Source of the DNA: an uncultured Collinsella sp.
GTDB lineage: Bacteria; Actinomycetota; Coriobacteriia; Coriobacteriales; Coriobacteriaceae
Direction: 5' to 3'
Length of the DNA: 13,915 nt
Assembly (NCBI GenBank): GCA_900548815.1
Contig: URLR01000051.1
Span: 1-13,915, forward strand
Each line of letters begins with the position of its first letter. Position 1 is the stretch's first letter. Position numbers and translations under genes: made by a program. Positions 1 through 6,840 of this stretch are shown here, piece by piece. The notes below the pieces were generated by a model. It saw only the letters and a program-made list of their open reading frames with translations, did not search any database and was not told the DNA's origin.

Positions 1-69
1 GGGTCAGCCCGTGGGAGGCCAGGGCGCCGCTGACCGGTGGACGGCACCGAGCCGTCGTATGAAATGGAG
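1..69 (+). other. 3' end of an unidentified transcript, possibly a structured RNA
   Basis: No gene could be assigned here. The stretch folds well. GGTCAGC (2-8) can pair with GCTGACC (29-35), and GACGGC (40-45) with GCCGTC (51-56) around an ACCGA loop. A strong terminator follows at 70-100. This could be the 3' part of a non-coding RNA, or the end of a protein gene: one frame stops at 60-62 and another at 31-33. I did not recognise tmRNA, RNase P RNA, SRP RNA, 6S RNA or a tRNA. The start lies outside the window. Confidence 0.35.
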
Positions 70-100
70 AAGGGGGAGGCCTCGCGGCCCCCCCCTTTTT
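70..100 (+). terminator. Rho-independent terminator of the upstream transcript
   Basis: A G-rich arm (70-81) pairs with a C-rich arm (86-97) around a TCGC loop, with one A/C mismatch, and the pairing runs into five T's at 96-100. It ends whatever plus-strand transcript enters from the left. Confidence 0.8.
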
Positions 101-110
101 GCGTTTACCG

Positions 111-133
111 GGCATAAATGACTCATTTACGCC
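111..133. repeat. Small inverted repeat downstream of the minus-strand gene
   Basis: Ten-base arms at 111-120 and 124-133 pair at nine of ten positions around a 3-nt loop. It lies about 30 nt beyond the stop of the minus-strand gene at 165-632 and could end or protect that mRNA. It has no clean T-run on the minus strand, so calling it a terminator would be a guess. Confidence 0.4.
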
Positions 134-164
134 AGACGATTTAATTCTTTTTGGTATTGAGCTT

Positions 165-632
165 TTATTTAAAGAAAATAAAACGAATAACAAGGGCAAC
201 TGCTATGGCTGCAATGATCAAAAGCAGGATTGTCAGTCGATGCTGCTTGCGTCGTTTACTTGATGAAACGAAGATTGATTTTCCCTGTTTTGGCGTTTCG
301 AGATAGCGAGCCGAATGCGTCAAGGTTTGCTTTGGTCGAGGACCTCTTTGTTGATGAGCGGCGGATGCTTTCATCGGCTCATCACTAGCTGCGCTGTTTT
401 TAGATAATGGTGCGTCTTTCAGATATACAGGGTCTCCCGAGGCGACGCCCATATGTTTACGTCCCGTTTGGGCATCCTCGAGCGTTTGATATCGATTTCT
501 CGTCACATACTCGGGCTCCGGATCATTAATGGGCTCTTGCGAGATGTGGGGGCGATGGAACCGTGGCGGCTGCGTGGAAGTATCTTCCCCCTGCGTCGGC
601 ATAAACATATTGTTCTGGTTTTGGTCGTCCAT
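165..632 (-). CDS. Hypothetical tail-anchored membrane protein, 155 aa
   Basis: I do not recognise this protein. The first ~125 residues are polar and rich in Gln, Asn, Pro, Ser and Asp, with low-complexity character and no visible enzymatic motif, so they are probably largely disordered. A basic patch (KRRKQHR, about residues 126-132) precedes a single hydrophobic segment (about 133-152, LTILLLIIAAIAVALVIRF) that ends almost at the C terminus. By the positive-inside rule this predicts a cytoplasmic N-terminal region anchored by its tail. The start is the ATG read from 632 down, with an AAAGGG-like ribosome site a few bases upstream. It is transcribed away from the Hsp20 gene, across an AT-rich spacer. 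Its base composition is visibly more AT-rich than the neighbouring genes, which may mean weak selection or transfer. That it is a real gene rests on the plausible start site, the coherent membrane tail and the absence of a better frame. Confidence 0.65.
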   Translation of the reverse strand: MDDQNQNNMFMPTQGEDTSTQPPRFHRPHISQEPINDPEPEYVTRNRYQTLEDAQTGRKHMGVASGDPVYLKDAPLSKNSAASDEPMKASAAHQQRGPRPKQTLTHSARYLETPKQGKSIFVSSSKRRKQHRLTILLLIIAAIAVALVIRFIFFK

Positions 633-724
633 GATGCCCTTTAGCTCGTTACCAACAACGTGTACGCGCTCATTGTAAGCCCCTTGTTATTTGTAGCTGG
701 GGACATACTCGGTATTTAAGCTCT

Positions 725-737
725 GGTTCAAAGAACC
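725..737. promoter_or_regulatory. 13-bp palindrome in the divergent spacer
   Basis: GGTTC-AAA-GAACC is a perfect inverted repeat in the 277-bp spacer between the divergent membrane-protein and hsp20 genes. It could bind a dimeric regulator. It matches neither CIRCE (HrcA) nor HAIR (HspR). The rest of the spacer (633-909) is AT-rich. A TACAAT hexamer on the minus strand (677-672) could be the -10 box of the membrane-protein gene, but no convincing -35 box or hsp20 promoter could be picked by eye. Confidence 0.3.
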
Positions 738-909
738 TTAACCTTCCTAAAACCTGAGTCATACGCACTTAGATATGCTTATAGTACTGGACTCAAAAAA
801 CTTTATAGTCGATGTATATATGAGCACTGGGTGGGCATATATAAGAGCGTCAAAAGAAGTCCCAGTCACCTGGAAGATGACTCGGCAGTCCTATAAAGGA
901 GTGGTAAAC

Positions 910-1341
910 ATGGCAAGCATGGTTCCTTATCGTTCGGTTTTTGGCGTTCGTCCCTCTGCAAGCTCGCTGTTCGATCTGTTTGATGATATGAGCGACCTAG
1001 CGAACAGCTCGATTGCCTCTAAGGCGTTCCCCGTTGACGTTGAGGATAAGGGCGATGGCTATGAGGTCAAGGCTTATCTGACCGGCGTCGCCAAGGATGA
1101 TATCGATGTCGAGCTTAACGAGGGCCGTCTGTCCATTAGCGTGAATGTCGAGGAAGACGAGGAGAACGAGGGCAAGAACTTCCTGCAGAAGGAGTTCAGC
1201 TCGTACAGCGCGACGCGTGGCGTGTATCTTAAGGACGCTTCGAGCGAGGGCCTCTCGGCTAAGTACGCTGACGGCATCCTGACCGTTACGGTTCCCAAGA
1301 TCGTCGAGAAGAAGAACGTTACGAAGATCTCCATCGAATAA
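910..1341 (+). CDS. Small heat-shock protein, Hsp20/alpha-crystallin family
   Basis: An ATP-independent holdase chaperone that binds unfolding proteins in the cytoplasm for later refolding. The 143-residue product has a short N-terminal arm rich in Ser/Phe/Asp (about 1-35). An alpha-crystallin domain follows (about 36-132) with the family's usual features: FPVDVEDKGDGYEVKAYLTG at the start, an acidic loop (EEDEENEGKN), a strand-forming RGVYL, and the conserved ADGILTVTVPK near the end. The C-terminal KNVTKISIE carries the I-x-I oligomerisation motif. The open frame reaches upstream to 775, but the ATG at 910 is preceded by AGGAG (897-901) at good spacing and the protein upstream of it is unlike the family, so 910 is chosen. 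It is monocistronic and ends at the terminator at 1375-1408. Stress induction is likely from the family but no known operator was found. Confidence 0.92.
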   Translation: MASMVPYRSVFGVRPSASSLFDLFDDMSDLANSSIASKAFPVDVEDKGDGYEVKAYLTGVAKDDIDVELNEGRLSISVNVEEDEENEGKNFLQKEFSSYSATRGVYLKDASSEGLSAKYADGILTVTVPKIVEKKNVTKISIE

Positions 1342-1374
1342 CTTCGTTGGTGTTCTTCGCTATTAAAAGACAAC

Positions 1375-1408
1375 AAAAGGGGCTGGGAAGCGATTCCCGG
1401 CCCCTTTT
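1375..1408. terminator. Bidirectional intrinsic terminator
   Basis: Arms at 1375-1389 and 1394-1408 form a 15-bp stem (AAAAGGGGC..., one T/G wobble) around a GCGA loop. The A4 and T4 ends give U-tracts on both strands. It lies 33 nt after hsp20 and 15 nt beyond the end of the minus-strand hydrolase gene, so it probably serves both convergent genes. Confidence 0.85.
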
Positions 1409-1423
1409 GCTGTTTAGGACAGT

Positions 1424-2233
1424 CTATTGAATGGTTGCTGGCCGATACTGGCTTGCGGGGCGTATCGAGAGTTTTCGCGATCCTTGGAGAAGGGTGGCGG
1501 AGCTGCCGAGCTCGTCATCCAGGGTTGCGGCCAGAGCTTTGGCATAGCTTTTGACGGTAAGGCTCGGACGATTGTTATCTTGGCTGATATGCATGGCAAT
1601 GAGCTGTTCGGTGCGATCGGTAACAAGTTCGCGCGCGGCTTCGGCGGCTTGGCCATTGGAGAGGTGTCCCCTTGCAGACAGGATGCGCTCCTGAAGAAAG
1701 CGGGGATATTCTCCCTCGCGCAGCATGGTCGCATCGTGGTTGCTTTCGAGCGCGAGGACTCGACAATCTTTGAGGGTGTTCATGGCTTGGCTCGATAGCT
1801 CTCCGGTGTCGGTGGCAAAGCCGATGGAATCATCGAGAGCATTGAATCGATAACCGACTGGATTGATGACATCGTGTGACGTTGAGTAGGTTTGCACGTG
1901 GATGCCGGCAATGGATAGGGTGTCACCGGGATCGAATTCCTCGACAGGCAGATGCGAAAGATTTCCTTTGCTCGAAAGAGTGCCCCTGCTGGCAAAGAGG
2001 GGGCCGTGCCAGTGCTTGCACCAGACATCGAGGCCCTTGATGTGATCGCTATGCTCATGAGTAATGAGAAGAGCCGAGACGTTGTCTGCCGAGAGCCCCA
2101 GTTCTGCCATGCGCTTTAATGTCTCGCGGCGAGACAGTCCGTCATCGACCATAATGAGCCCCTGCGGGCCCTCGATGAGTGCGCAGTTGCCTTTAGAGCC
2201 ACTGCCGAGGATATGAAGGTGCAGGCAAGACAT
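1424..2233 (-). CDS. MBL-fold metallo-hydrolase, WalJ/YycJ type
   Basis: A single-domain metallo-beta-lactamase-fold protein of 269 residues. The opening LHILGSGSKGN, the metal-binding HEHSDH (59-64), HD at 120-121 in STSHD and D142 in FATDTG mark a dinuclear metal site. The later ALESNHD and ARGHLSN segments match the YycJ/WalJ group. In Firmicutes this group sits by the WalRK cell-wall regulon and is proposed to act as a 5'-3' exonuclease or processing factor. Here there is no walRK neighbour, so the function is inferred from family only and the substrate is unknown. The ATG is read from 2233 down. The upstream ribosome site is weak. The start lies 48 bp from the divergent tilS start, so the two promoters must share that short region or overlap the genes. 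Confidence 0.88.
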   Translation of the reverse strand: MSCLHLHILGSGSKGNCALIEGPQGLIMVDDGLSRRETLKRMAELGLSADNVSALLITHEHSDHIKGLDVWCKHWHGPLFASRGTLSSKGNLSHLPVEEFDPGDTLSIAGIHVQTYSTSHDVINPVGYRFNALDDSIGFATDTGELSSQAMNTLKDCRVLALESNHDATMLREGEYPRFLQERILSARGHLSNGQAAEAARELVTDRTEQLIAMHISQDNNRPSLTVKSYAKALAATLDDELGSSATLLQGSRKLSIRPASQYRPATIQ

Positions 2234-2269
2234 AAGATTCCAAAGGATACAATGGGTGCGGACGAATAT

Positions 2270-2275
2270 AGGAGG
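2270..2275 (+). promoter_or_regulatory. Ribosome binding site that fixes the tilS start
   Basis: A full AGGAGG lies six bases before the ATG at 2282. The frame is open further upstream to an ATG at 2213, but that one would overlap the divergent hydrolase gene and has no such site. Confidence 0.75.
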
Positions 2276-2281
2276 AAGCGA

Positions 2282-3820
2282 ATGCCAACGGTATCACAGC
2301 ATTATGGACACCATGCCGTGCCTGGGGCAGTCGATGAGACCCGGACGAGACAGCAGGCTGCTCCTGTCGTGCTCATGGTATCAGGCGGCGCGGACTCGAC
2401 GGCACTGCTTCTTATGGCGTGCACATCAAAGCTGGATATCCAAGACGGACGCGGTGTTGCCCCCATTGCTCGCGAGCGCCTGCATGTGCTGCATGTAAAC
2501 CATCATCTGCGCGGCAAGGCGTCCGATGGCGACGAGGTCTTTGTGCGTGAGCTCTGCGCGCAATATGGTTTACCGCTGTGTGTGGAGCACGCTTATTTTG
2601 ATGGGGAGTCGGGCAATATTGAGGCCGCGGCCCGCGAGGTGCGCTATGCCGCGGCGCGGAGGTATGTTCGCGAACTCTGCGCCCAGACGGGGGCACCGCG
2701 AACGGCGGCTCGTATCTGCACCGCGCACACGTCTTCGGATCGCGCGGAAACGTTTTTGATGAACGCGATTAAGGGTTCGGGGCCCGCTGGTCTATCGAGC
2801 ATTCCTCGCCGGAGGAATATCGTGGTGCGTCCCTTGCTCGACCTAACTCATGGCGAGCTCGTGGGCTATCTACAGGTACATGGTCAGCCGTGGCGTGAAG
2901 ACGAGAGCAATGAGGATATCTCGTATCTGCGAAACTACGTGCGCCATCGGGTAATGCCAGTGGTGGCACAGCGTAATGCGAGCGTGTGCAAGACGATTGG
3001 CGCCGCCTGTGAGATCTTGGGTGATGAAGATGCGTTTCTATCCCAGCTGTCGGCACAGGCGTTTCGAAGCTGTTTGCGCAAAGAGGCAGCGGGCGCGCTG
3101 GTGCTCGATGCCAGGCGCCTTGCTGCGGCCGAGATGGTAATCGCGCGGCGCATCGTGCGACTGGCGATTAAGCGCATCGATCCGGACGCTCGTCCAGAGA
3201 TGCGACATGTGGAGCGAGTCCTTTCCTGCGTTGCCGAGGGTGCCGGCTCGGTCACGCTTCCGGCGGGGATTGACGCACGCATTGAGTTTGGCATGCTGGC
3301 GTTTAAGGCGCCGGCGGCTCGCGAGGGCCTGGTCGCGGACTGGGTTACCGTACCCGGTCGTTTGCCGTTGGGCGGGGGACGTATACTGGTCACAGAAGCG
3401 ATGACCGTTGAGCCGGGATGCGATATCGTGCGTCGCGCCCGTGAGCTTGCGGCTGCCGGGGAAGTGACAGCTTTGGTAGACGCGGCTGCCTTGGGTTTTG
3501 CCGACAGCGATAGTGAGCGGATCCTGGCGGGCTCGCGTGGCGAGATCCCTGTCGAGGCGCGATTGGCGCGCCTGTGGGTGGACGGTCCCGCACCGGGAGA
3601 CGTGATGTGCCCGTTAGGGATGAGTGGCCGAAGCAAGAAAGTATCCGACTTGCTAGGCGAGGCTCGCATTCCCGTTTCCGAGCGCGCTGGCGTGCCCATG
3701 GTGAGGACGGCGCCGGGAGGTGCCGTGGTGTGGGTCGCCGGAGTTCGCGCGGACGAGCGTTTTAAGTGCACAGCCGCAACGCGCGTGGCATATCTGCTTC
3801 GTGTGGTCGATGCGGATTAG
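2282..3820 (+). CDS. tilS: tRNA(Ile)-lysidine synthetase
   Basis: Joins lysine to C34 of tRNA-Ile(CAU), using ATP. This changes the tRNA's reading from AUG to AUA and makes it a substrate for isoleucyl-tRNA synthetase. The 512-residue protein has the N-type PP-loop SGGADST at 34-40, followed by the family's VLHVNHHLRG, the AAREVRYAA segment, AHTSSDRAETFLMN (HxxxDxxET-like) and the DESNEDISYLRNYVRHRVMP block that contacts tRNA. A variable linker leads to the TilS C-terminal domain (about 425-508), ending in the GMSGRSKKVSDLL and VWVAGVRADERFK segments. Length is at the long end for the family, as is common in actinobacteria. It is the first gene of the tilS-hpt-ftsH cluster, a conserved order in many Gram-positive bacteria. 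The hpt gene follows after 147 bp. Confidence 0.93.
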   Translation: MPTVSQHYGHHAVPGAVDETRTRQQAAPVVLMVSGGADSTALLLMACTSKLDIQDGRGVAPIARERLHVLHVNHHLRGKASDGDEVFVRELCAQYGLPLCVEHAYFDGESGNIEAAAREVRYAAARRYVRELCAQTGAPRTAARICTAHTSSDRAETFLMNAIKGSGPAGLSSIPRRRNIVVRPLLDLTHGELVGYLQVHGQPWREDESNEDISYLRNYVRHRVMPVVAQRNASVCKTIGAACEILGDEDAFLSQLSAQAFRSCLRKEAAGALVLDARRLAAAEMVIARRIVRLAIKRIDPDARPEMRHVERVLSCVAEGAGSVTLPAGIDARIEFGMLAFKAPAAREGLVADWVTVPGRLPLGGGRILVTEAMTVEPGCDIVRRARELAAAGEVTALVDAAALGFADSDSERILAGSRGEIPVEARLARLWVDGPAPGDVMCPLGMSGRSKKVSDLLGEARIPVSERAGVPMVRTAPGGAVVWVAGVRADERFKCTAATRVAYLLRVVDAD

Positions 3821-3858
3821 CCCCTCGCCCAGCTGTTCTGTGCGGCGTTGACGGTATT

Positions 3859-3879
3859 CCCGCGCTGATGGTGCGCGGG
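3859..3879. repeat. GC hairpin between tilS and hpt
   Basis: CCCGCGC (3859-3865) and GCGCGGG (3873-3879) form a perfect 7-bp stem with a 7-nt loop. No T-run follows, so it is not a standard terminator. It sits directly upstream of the candidate hpt promoter. Confidence 0.45.
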
Positions 3880-3880
3880 C

Positions 3881-3910
3881 TGGAAAATATACCCCGTGCG
3901 CTGCTAGAAT
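3881..3910 (+). promoter_or_regulatory. Candidate promoter for hpt-ftsH
   Basis: TGGAAA (3881-3886) and TAGAAT (3905-3910) are spaced by 18 bp in the 147-bp gap before hpt. This would let hpt-ftsH be transcribed independently of tilS. The -35 box is weak. Confidence 0.35.
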
Positions 3911-3967
3911 GTGTAGTTCGCGTCCATACGGCGGTGTGTGGGCGATTAAGCACAAGAAAGGGTTGTC

Positions 3968-4516
3968 ATGGCTTCTCAACATCCGGATATCGAGAAGGTT
4001 CTGTTTACGCAGGAGGATATCGACGGCATCGTTTCTCGCCTGGGCGAGGAGATTACGCGCGACTACGCTGGTAAGGATCTGGTGCTGATCGCGGTTCTGC
4101 GCGGCGCTGTTGTCTTTATGGGCGATCTGATGCGCAAGATCGAGCTGCCGACCAACATCGATTTCATGGCTGTTTCGAGCTATGGCGACGGTGTGAAGTC
4201 TTCGGGCATCGTGCGTATCATTAAGGACCTGGATATCGACATCCGTGGTCGCGACGTGCTGATCGTCGAGGACATTCTGGACTCGGGCCTGACCCTCAAG
4301 TACCTGATGAAGAACCTCGAGAGCCGCAAGCCCGCTTCTCTGGAGGTCGCCGCCTTCCTGTGGAAGGACGTTGAGGACCGCGTCTCGGCCATCACGCCCA
4401 AGTATGTTGGAACCCATTGCCCCGATGCCTTTGTGGTGGGCTACGGCCTCGACTATGCCGAGCGCTATCGCAACCTTCCGTATCTGGGCATTTTGAAACC
4501 GGAGGTTTATTCGTAA
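3968..4516 (+). CDS. hpt: Hypoxanthine phosphoribosyltransferase
   Basis: Purine salvage enzyme that makes IMP (and usually GMP) from hypoxanthine (guanine) and PRPP in the cytoplasm. The 182-residue length is typical of bacterial type I enzymes. The PRPP-binding motif VEDILDSGLT is at 100-109, with the acidic pair E101-D102. Other family marks are VLRGAVVFMGDL (43-54, pyrophosphate loop), the flexible-loop SYGDGVKSSG (71-80) and the C-terminal FVVGYGLDYAERYRNLPYLG. An AAAGGG-like ribosome site precedes the ATG. Its stop is one base before the ftsH ATG, and the ftsH ribosome site (GGAGG, 4501-4505) lies inside this gene, so the two are translationally linked. In Bacillus the homologous HprT, with TilS, also influences ftsH expression. 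Whether that holds here is unknown. Confidence 0.95.
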   Translation: MASQHPDIEKVLFTQEDIDGIVSRLGEEITRDYAGKDLVLIAVLRGAVVFMGDLMRKIELPTNIDFMAVSSYGDGVKSSGIVRIIKDLDIDIRGRDVLIVEDILDSGLTLKYLMKNLESRKPASLEVAAFLWKDVEDRVSAITPKYVGTHCPDAFVVGYGLDYAERYRNLPYLGILKPEVYS

Positions 4517-4517
4517 G

Positions 4518-6650
4518 ATGCCCGACGACCGTAACGACAACAATTCCCAGACTCCCCGGGACCCAAAGATCCCGGGGATGCCCGGAGGCAAGAAGCCCAC
4601 GCGTACGGGCTGGCTGTATTTTCTTTTGGCTTGCGCGCTTCTGGGCTATGCCTTCTTTAATATGGGTTCCGGCTTTGCCAGCTCCAGCAATACCGTTAAG
4701 CTCGCGACGAGCGAGATGGTCAGCGCCATCAAGCAGGATCGCGTCGAAGATCTGACCTATACGGTTCAAGACGGAAGCGTGACGGGTCATTACTGGAAGA
4801 CAAAAAAGGACAAGGGCGATACGAGCGAGCTCAAGAGCTTCTCTTCGACCTATGTTGGCTCCGATTCGCTTGCCGAGCTCATGGCGGAGCACCCCGATAC
4901 CAAGTACATCGTCAACACCAACGATCCCGATTTTTGGGGCGACTTGGCGATGAGTGTGCTTCCGACGATCGCCCTTATCGCCATCATGTTCTACTTTATG
5001 CGCCAGATGATGGGCGCCAACAACAGGAACATGCAGTTTGGCAAGACCAACGCCAAGACCAACGAGGCCACACGCCCCAAGGTCAAGTTTGAAGACGTTG
5101 CCGGAGTGGACGAGGCAGTCGAGGAGCTCGAGGAGATCCGTGACTTTTTGAGCGATCCGGATCGCTATCGCAAGCTGGGCGCCAAGATCCCGCGTGGCGT
5201 GTTGCTGGTTGGTCCTCCGGGCACCGGTAAAACGCTGCTGGCCAAGGCCGTTGCCGGCGAGGCGGGCGTGCCGTTCTTTAGCATCTCGGGTTCCGACTTT
5301 GTCGAGATGTTCGTAGGTGTCGGCGCCAGCCGTGTGCGTGACCTCTTTAAGGAGGCCAAGTCCCAGGCCCCGTCGATCATCTTCATCGATGAGATCGATG
5401 CCGTGGGACGTCAGCGCGGAGCTGGCTTGGGCGGCGGTCACGACGAGCGCGAGCAGACGCTCAACCAGCTGCTGGTCGAGATGGACGGCTTTGAGGAAAG
5501 CGAGTCGGTCATCCTGATCGCTGCGACCAACCGTCCTGACATCCTGGATCCGGCATTGCTGCGTCCCGGCCGTTTTGACCGTCAGGTTACGGTCGACCGT
5601 CCGGATGTGAAGGGCCGCGAGCAGATCTTGCGCGTGCATGCCGAGAACAAGCCGATGGACGAGGACGTTAAGTTTGAGAAACTCGCCCAGATGACCGTTG
5701 GCTTTACTGGCGCCGATTTGGCGAACCTGCTCAACGAGTCTGCGCTGCTGGCTGCCCGCCGCCATCGTTCCGTGATCTCGATGGACGAGGTCGAGGAATC
5801 GATGGAGCGTGTGATTGCCGGACCGCAGCGCAAGGGTCGCGTGATGACCGAGGCCGAGCGCACCACGATTGCCTACCACGAGAGCGGTCACGCTTTGGTG
5901 GGCCACATCCTGGAGCACTCCGATCCGGTCCACAAGATCTCGATCGTCAGCCGCGGTCAGGCTCTGGGCTACACGCTGCAGCTTCCGCAGGAGGACCACT
6001 TCCTCAAGACCAAGAACGAGATGCTCGACGAGCTCGCCGTGTTCTTGGGAGGTCGCGTTGCCGAGGAGCTCATGTGCGATGACATTACGTCGGGCGCGAG
6101 CAACGATCTGGAGCGCGCAACCAAGATGGCGCGCGAGATGGTCACGCGCTTGGGCATGAGCGAGGAGCTGGGCACACAAGTGTTTGGCGAGGCGCAACAT
6201 CAGGTGTTCCTTGGTCGCGATTACGCCGATCACCAGGATTACTCCGAGGAGACGGCGCGCCGTATCGACATCGAGGTCCAGCGCATTATGCGCGAGGCCC
6301 ATCGTCGTGCTGTCGAGATTCTGGATGCCCGTCGCGATCAGCTCGACCTGATGGCCAAGGTGTTGCTCGAGCGCGAGACTGTCGAGGGCGATGCCGTGAA
6401 TGCCCTGCTCGATAACGAGTGGGACGCCTACCTTGAGCGCGAGGGCGATATCCTGGCGGCCAAGGAGGAGCGCAACGCCAAGGCAGCCGGTATGCCGGTC
6501 AAGAAGCGTGCGCCTCGCATGAGTGAGGAGGAGCTGGCGGCCGATGCCGCGGCTTTTGCGCAGGCGGCCATGCAGGAGGATGCATCTGATGGCGGCGAGG
6601 ACGCTGGCGAAAAAAACGCTGACGCCGACGCAGCCGGCGGCGACGAGTAG
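4518..6650 (+). CDS. ftsH: ATP-dependent zinc metalloprotease FtsH
   Basis: Membrane-anchored hexameric AAA+ protease that extracts and degrades misfolded membrane proteins and some regulators. The 710-residue protein starts with a Pro/Asn/Asp-rich cytoplasmic segment, then TM1 (about 31-50), a short extracytoplasmic domain (about 51-140) and TM2 (about 143-162). The AAA+ module follows: Walker A GPPGTGKT 232-239, Walker B IFIDEID ending at 294, and a second region of homology with N338 and arginine fingers R349/R352. The M41 peptidase domain has HESGH at 454-458 and the third zinc ligand D530. All catalytic residues are present. The C-terminal ~60 residues are rich in Ala, Glu and Asp and end in GGDE, an acidic tail that varies among actinobacteria. 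It starts one base after hpt and ends before the terminator at 6665. A strong hairpin lies in codons 12-21. Confidence 0.97.
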   Translation: MPDDRNDNNSQTPRDPKIPGMPGGKKPTRTGWLYFLLACALLGYAFFNMGSGFASSSNTVKLATSEMVSAIKQDRVEDLTYTVQDGSVTGHYWKTKKDKGDTSELKSFSSTYVGSDSLAELMAEHPDTKYIVNTNDPDFWGDLAMSVLPTIALIAIMFYFMRQMMGANNRNMQFGKTNAKTNEATRPKVKFEDVAGVDEAVEELEEIRDFLSDPDRYRKLGAKIPRGVLLVGPPGTGKTLLAKAVAGEAGVPFFSISGSDFVEMFVGVGASRVRDLFKEAKSQAPSIIFIDEIDAVGRQRGAGLGGGHDEREQTLNQLLVEMDGFEESESVILIAATNRPDILDPALLRPGRFDRQVTVDRPDVKGREQILRVHAENKPMDEDVKFEKLAQMTVGFTGADLANLLNESALLAARRHRSVISMDEVEESMERVIAGPQRKGRVMTEAERTTIAYHESGHALVGHILEHSDPVHKISIVSRGQALGYTLQLPQEDHFLKTKNEMLDELAVFLGGRVAEELMCDDITSGASNDLERATKMAREMVTRLGMSEELGTQVFGEAQHQVFLGRDYADHQDYSEETARRIDIEVQRIMREAHRRAVEILDARRDQLDLMAKVLLERETVEGDAVNALLDNEWDAYLEREGDILAAKEERNAKAAGMPVKKRAPRMSEEELAADAAAFAQAAMQEDASDGGEDAGEKNADADAAGGDE
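4553..4578 (+). repeat. Strong hairpin inside the 5' end of ftsH
   Basis: Perfect 9-base arms TCCCCGGGA (4553-4561) and TCCCGGGGA (4570-4578) around an 8-nt loop, starting 35 nt after the ftsH start. In the protein it encodes the PRDPKIPGMP stretch. A stem this stable so close to the start could slow early translation elongation or serve as an RNA processing or regulatory site. The effect is inferred. Confidence 0.55.
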
Positions 6651-6664
6651 CCTTTGCCACGAGA

Positions 6665-6695
6665 GCCTCCGCGGGGAAACCTGCGGAGGCTTTTT
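6665..6695 (+). terminator. Intrinsic terminator after ftsH
   Basis: GCCTCCGC (6665-6672) pairs with GCGGAGGC (6683-6690). The stem is extended inward by three more pairs to a GAAA tetraloop (6676-6679) and is followed by five T's (6691-6695). It starts 15 nt after the ftsH stop. Confidence 0.92.
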
Positions 6696-6719
6696 CCTTT
6701 TGGCCGATATGGGGTCATC

Positions 6720-6781
6720 TGTTGATTGGGGACAGACTTAAAGGAGCGTTTTCACGCATTTAAGTCTGTCCCCAATCAACA
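6720..6781. repeat. 62-bp palindromic element with perfect 23-bp arms
   Basis: Bases 6720-6742 are the exact reverse complement of 6759-6781, and the 16-base centre can form a further GCGT/ACGC stem with a TTTC loop. The arms contain TTGGGGACAGACTTAAA, which resembles the TGGGGACAG-type palindromic repeats I recall from diverse bacterial genomes near REP-associated (Y1) transposases. That match is from memory and unverified. A 6-bp direct repeat TGGGGT flanks it at equal 4-nt distance on both sides (6710-6715 and 6786-6791), which could be a target duplication. No transposase is encoded here. It lies between the ftsH terminator and the aminotransferase control region. Confidence 0.8.
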
Positions 6782-6791
6782 TTGCTGGGGT

Positions 6792-6810
6792 ACTTTGCTC
6801 AACTAAAGCG
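6792..6810 (+). promoter_or_regulatory. Operator-like near-palindrome before the aminotransferase
   Basis: ACTTTGCTCAACTAAAGCG matches the element at 10843-10861 in 16 of 19 positions, with all three changes transitions. CTTT...AAAG ends mark dyad symmetry. TACAAT, a plausible -10 box, follows immediately at 6811-6816, so a bound protein would block the promoter or activate it from the -35 region. The regulator is unknown. Confidence 0.45.
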
Positions 6811-6840
6811 TACAATACCGCCTATGCGAAAGGGGAACAG

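Noticed and set aside
775..909. A 45-codon upstream extension of Hsp20
   Set aside because: The extension has no ribosome site and does not resemble the family. The ATG at 910 has AGGAG at proper spacing.
633..909. CIRCE (HrcA) or HAIR (HspR) operator before hsp20
   Set aside because: Neither consensus inverted repeat is present. Only an unrelated 13-bp palindrome was found.
2935..3771. A 278-codon minus-strand frame opposite tilS
   Set aside because: Low-complexity Ser/Ala/Arg/Pro product, entirely inside tilS, no ribosome site.
4392..6302. A 636-codon open frame on the minus strand opposite ftsH
   Set aside because: ftsH on the plus strand has every family motif. The opposite frame is Leu/His/Arg-rich with no domain and arises from high-GC codon use.
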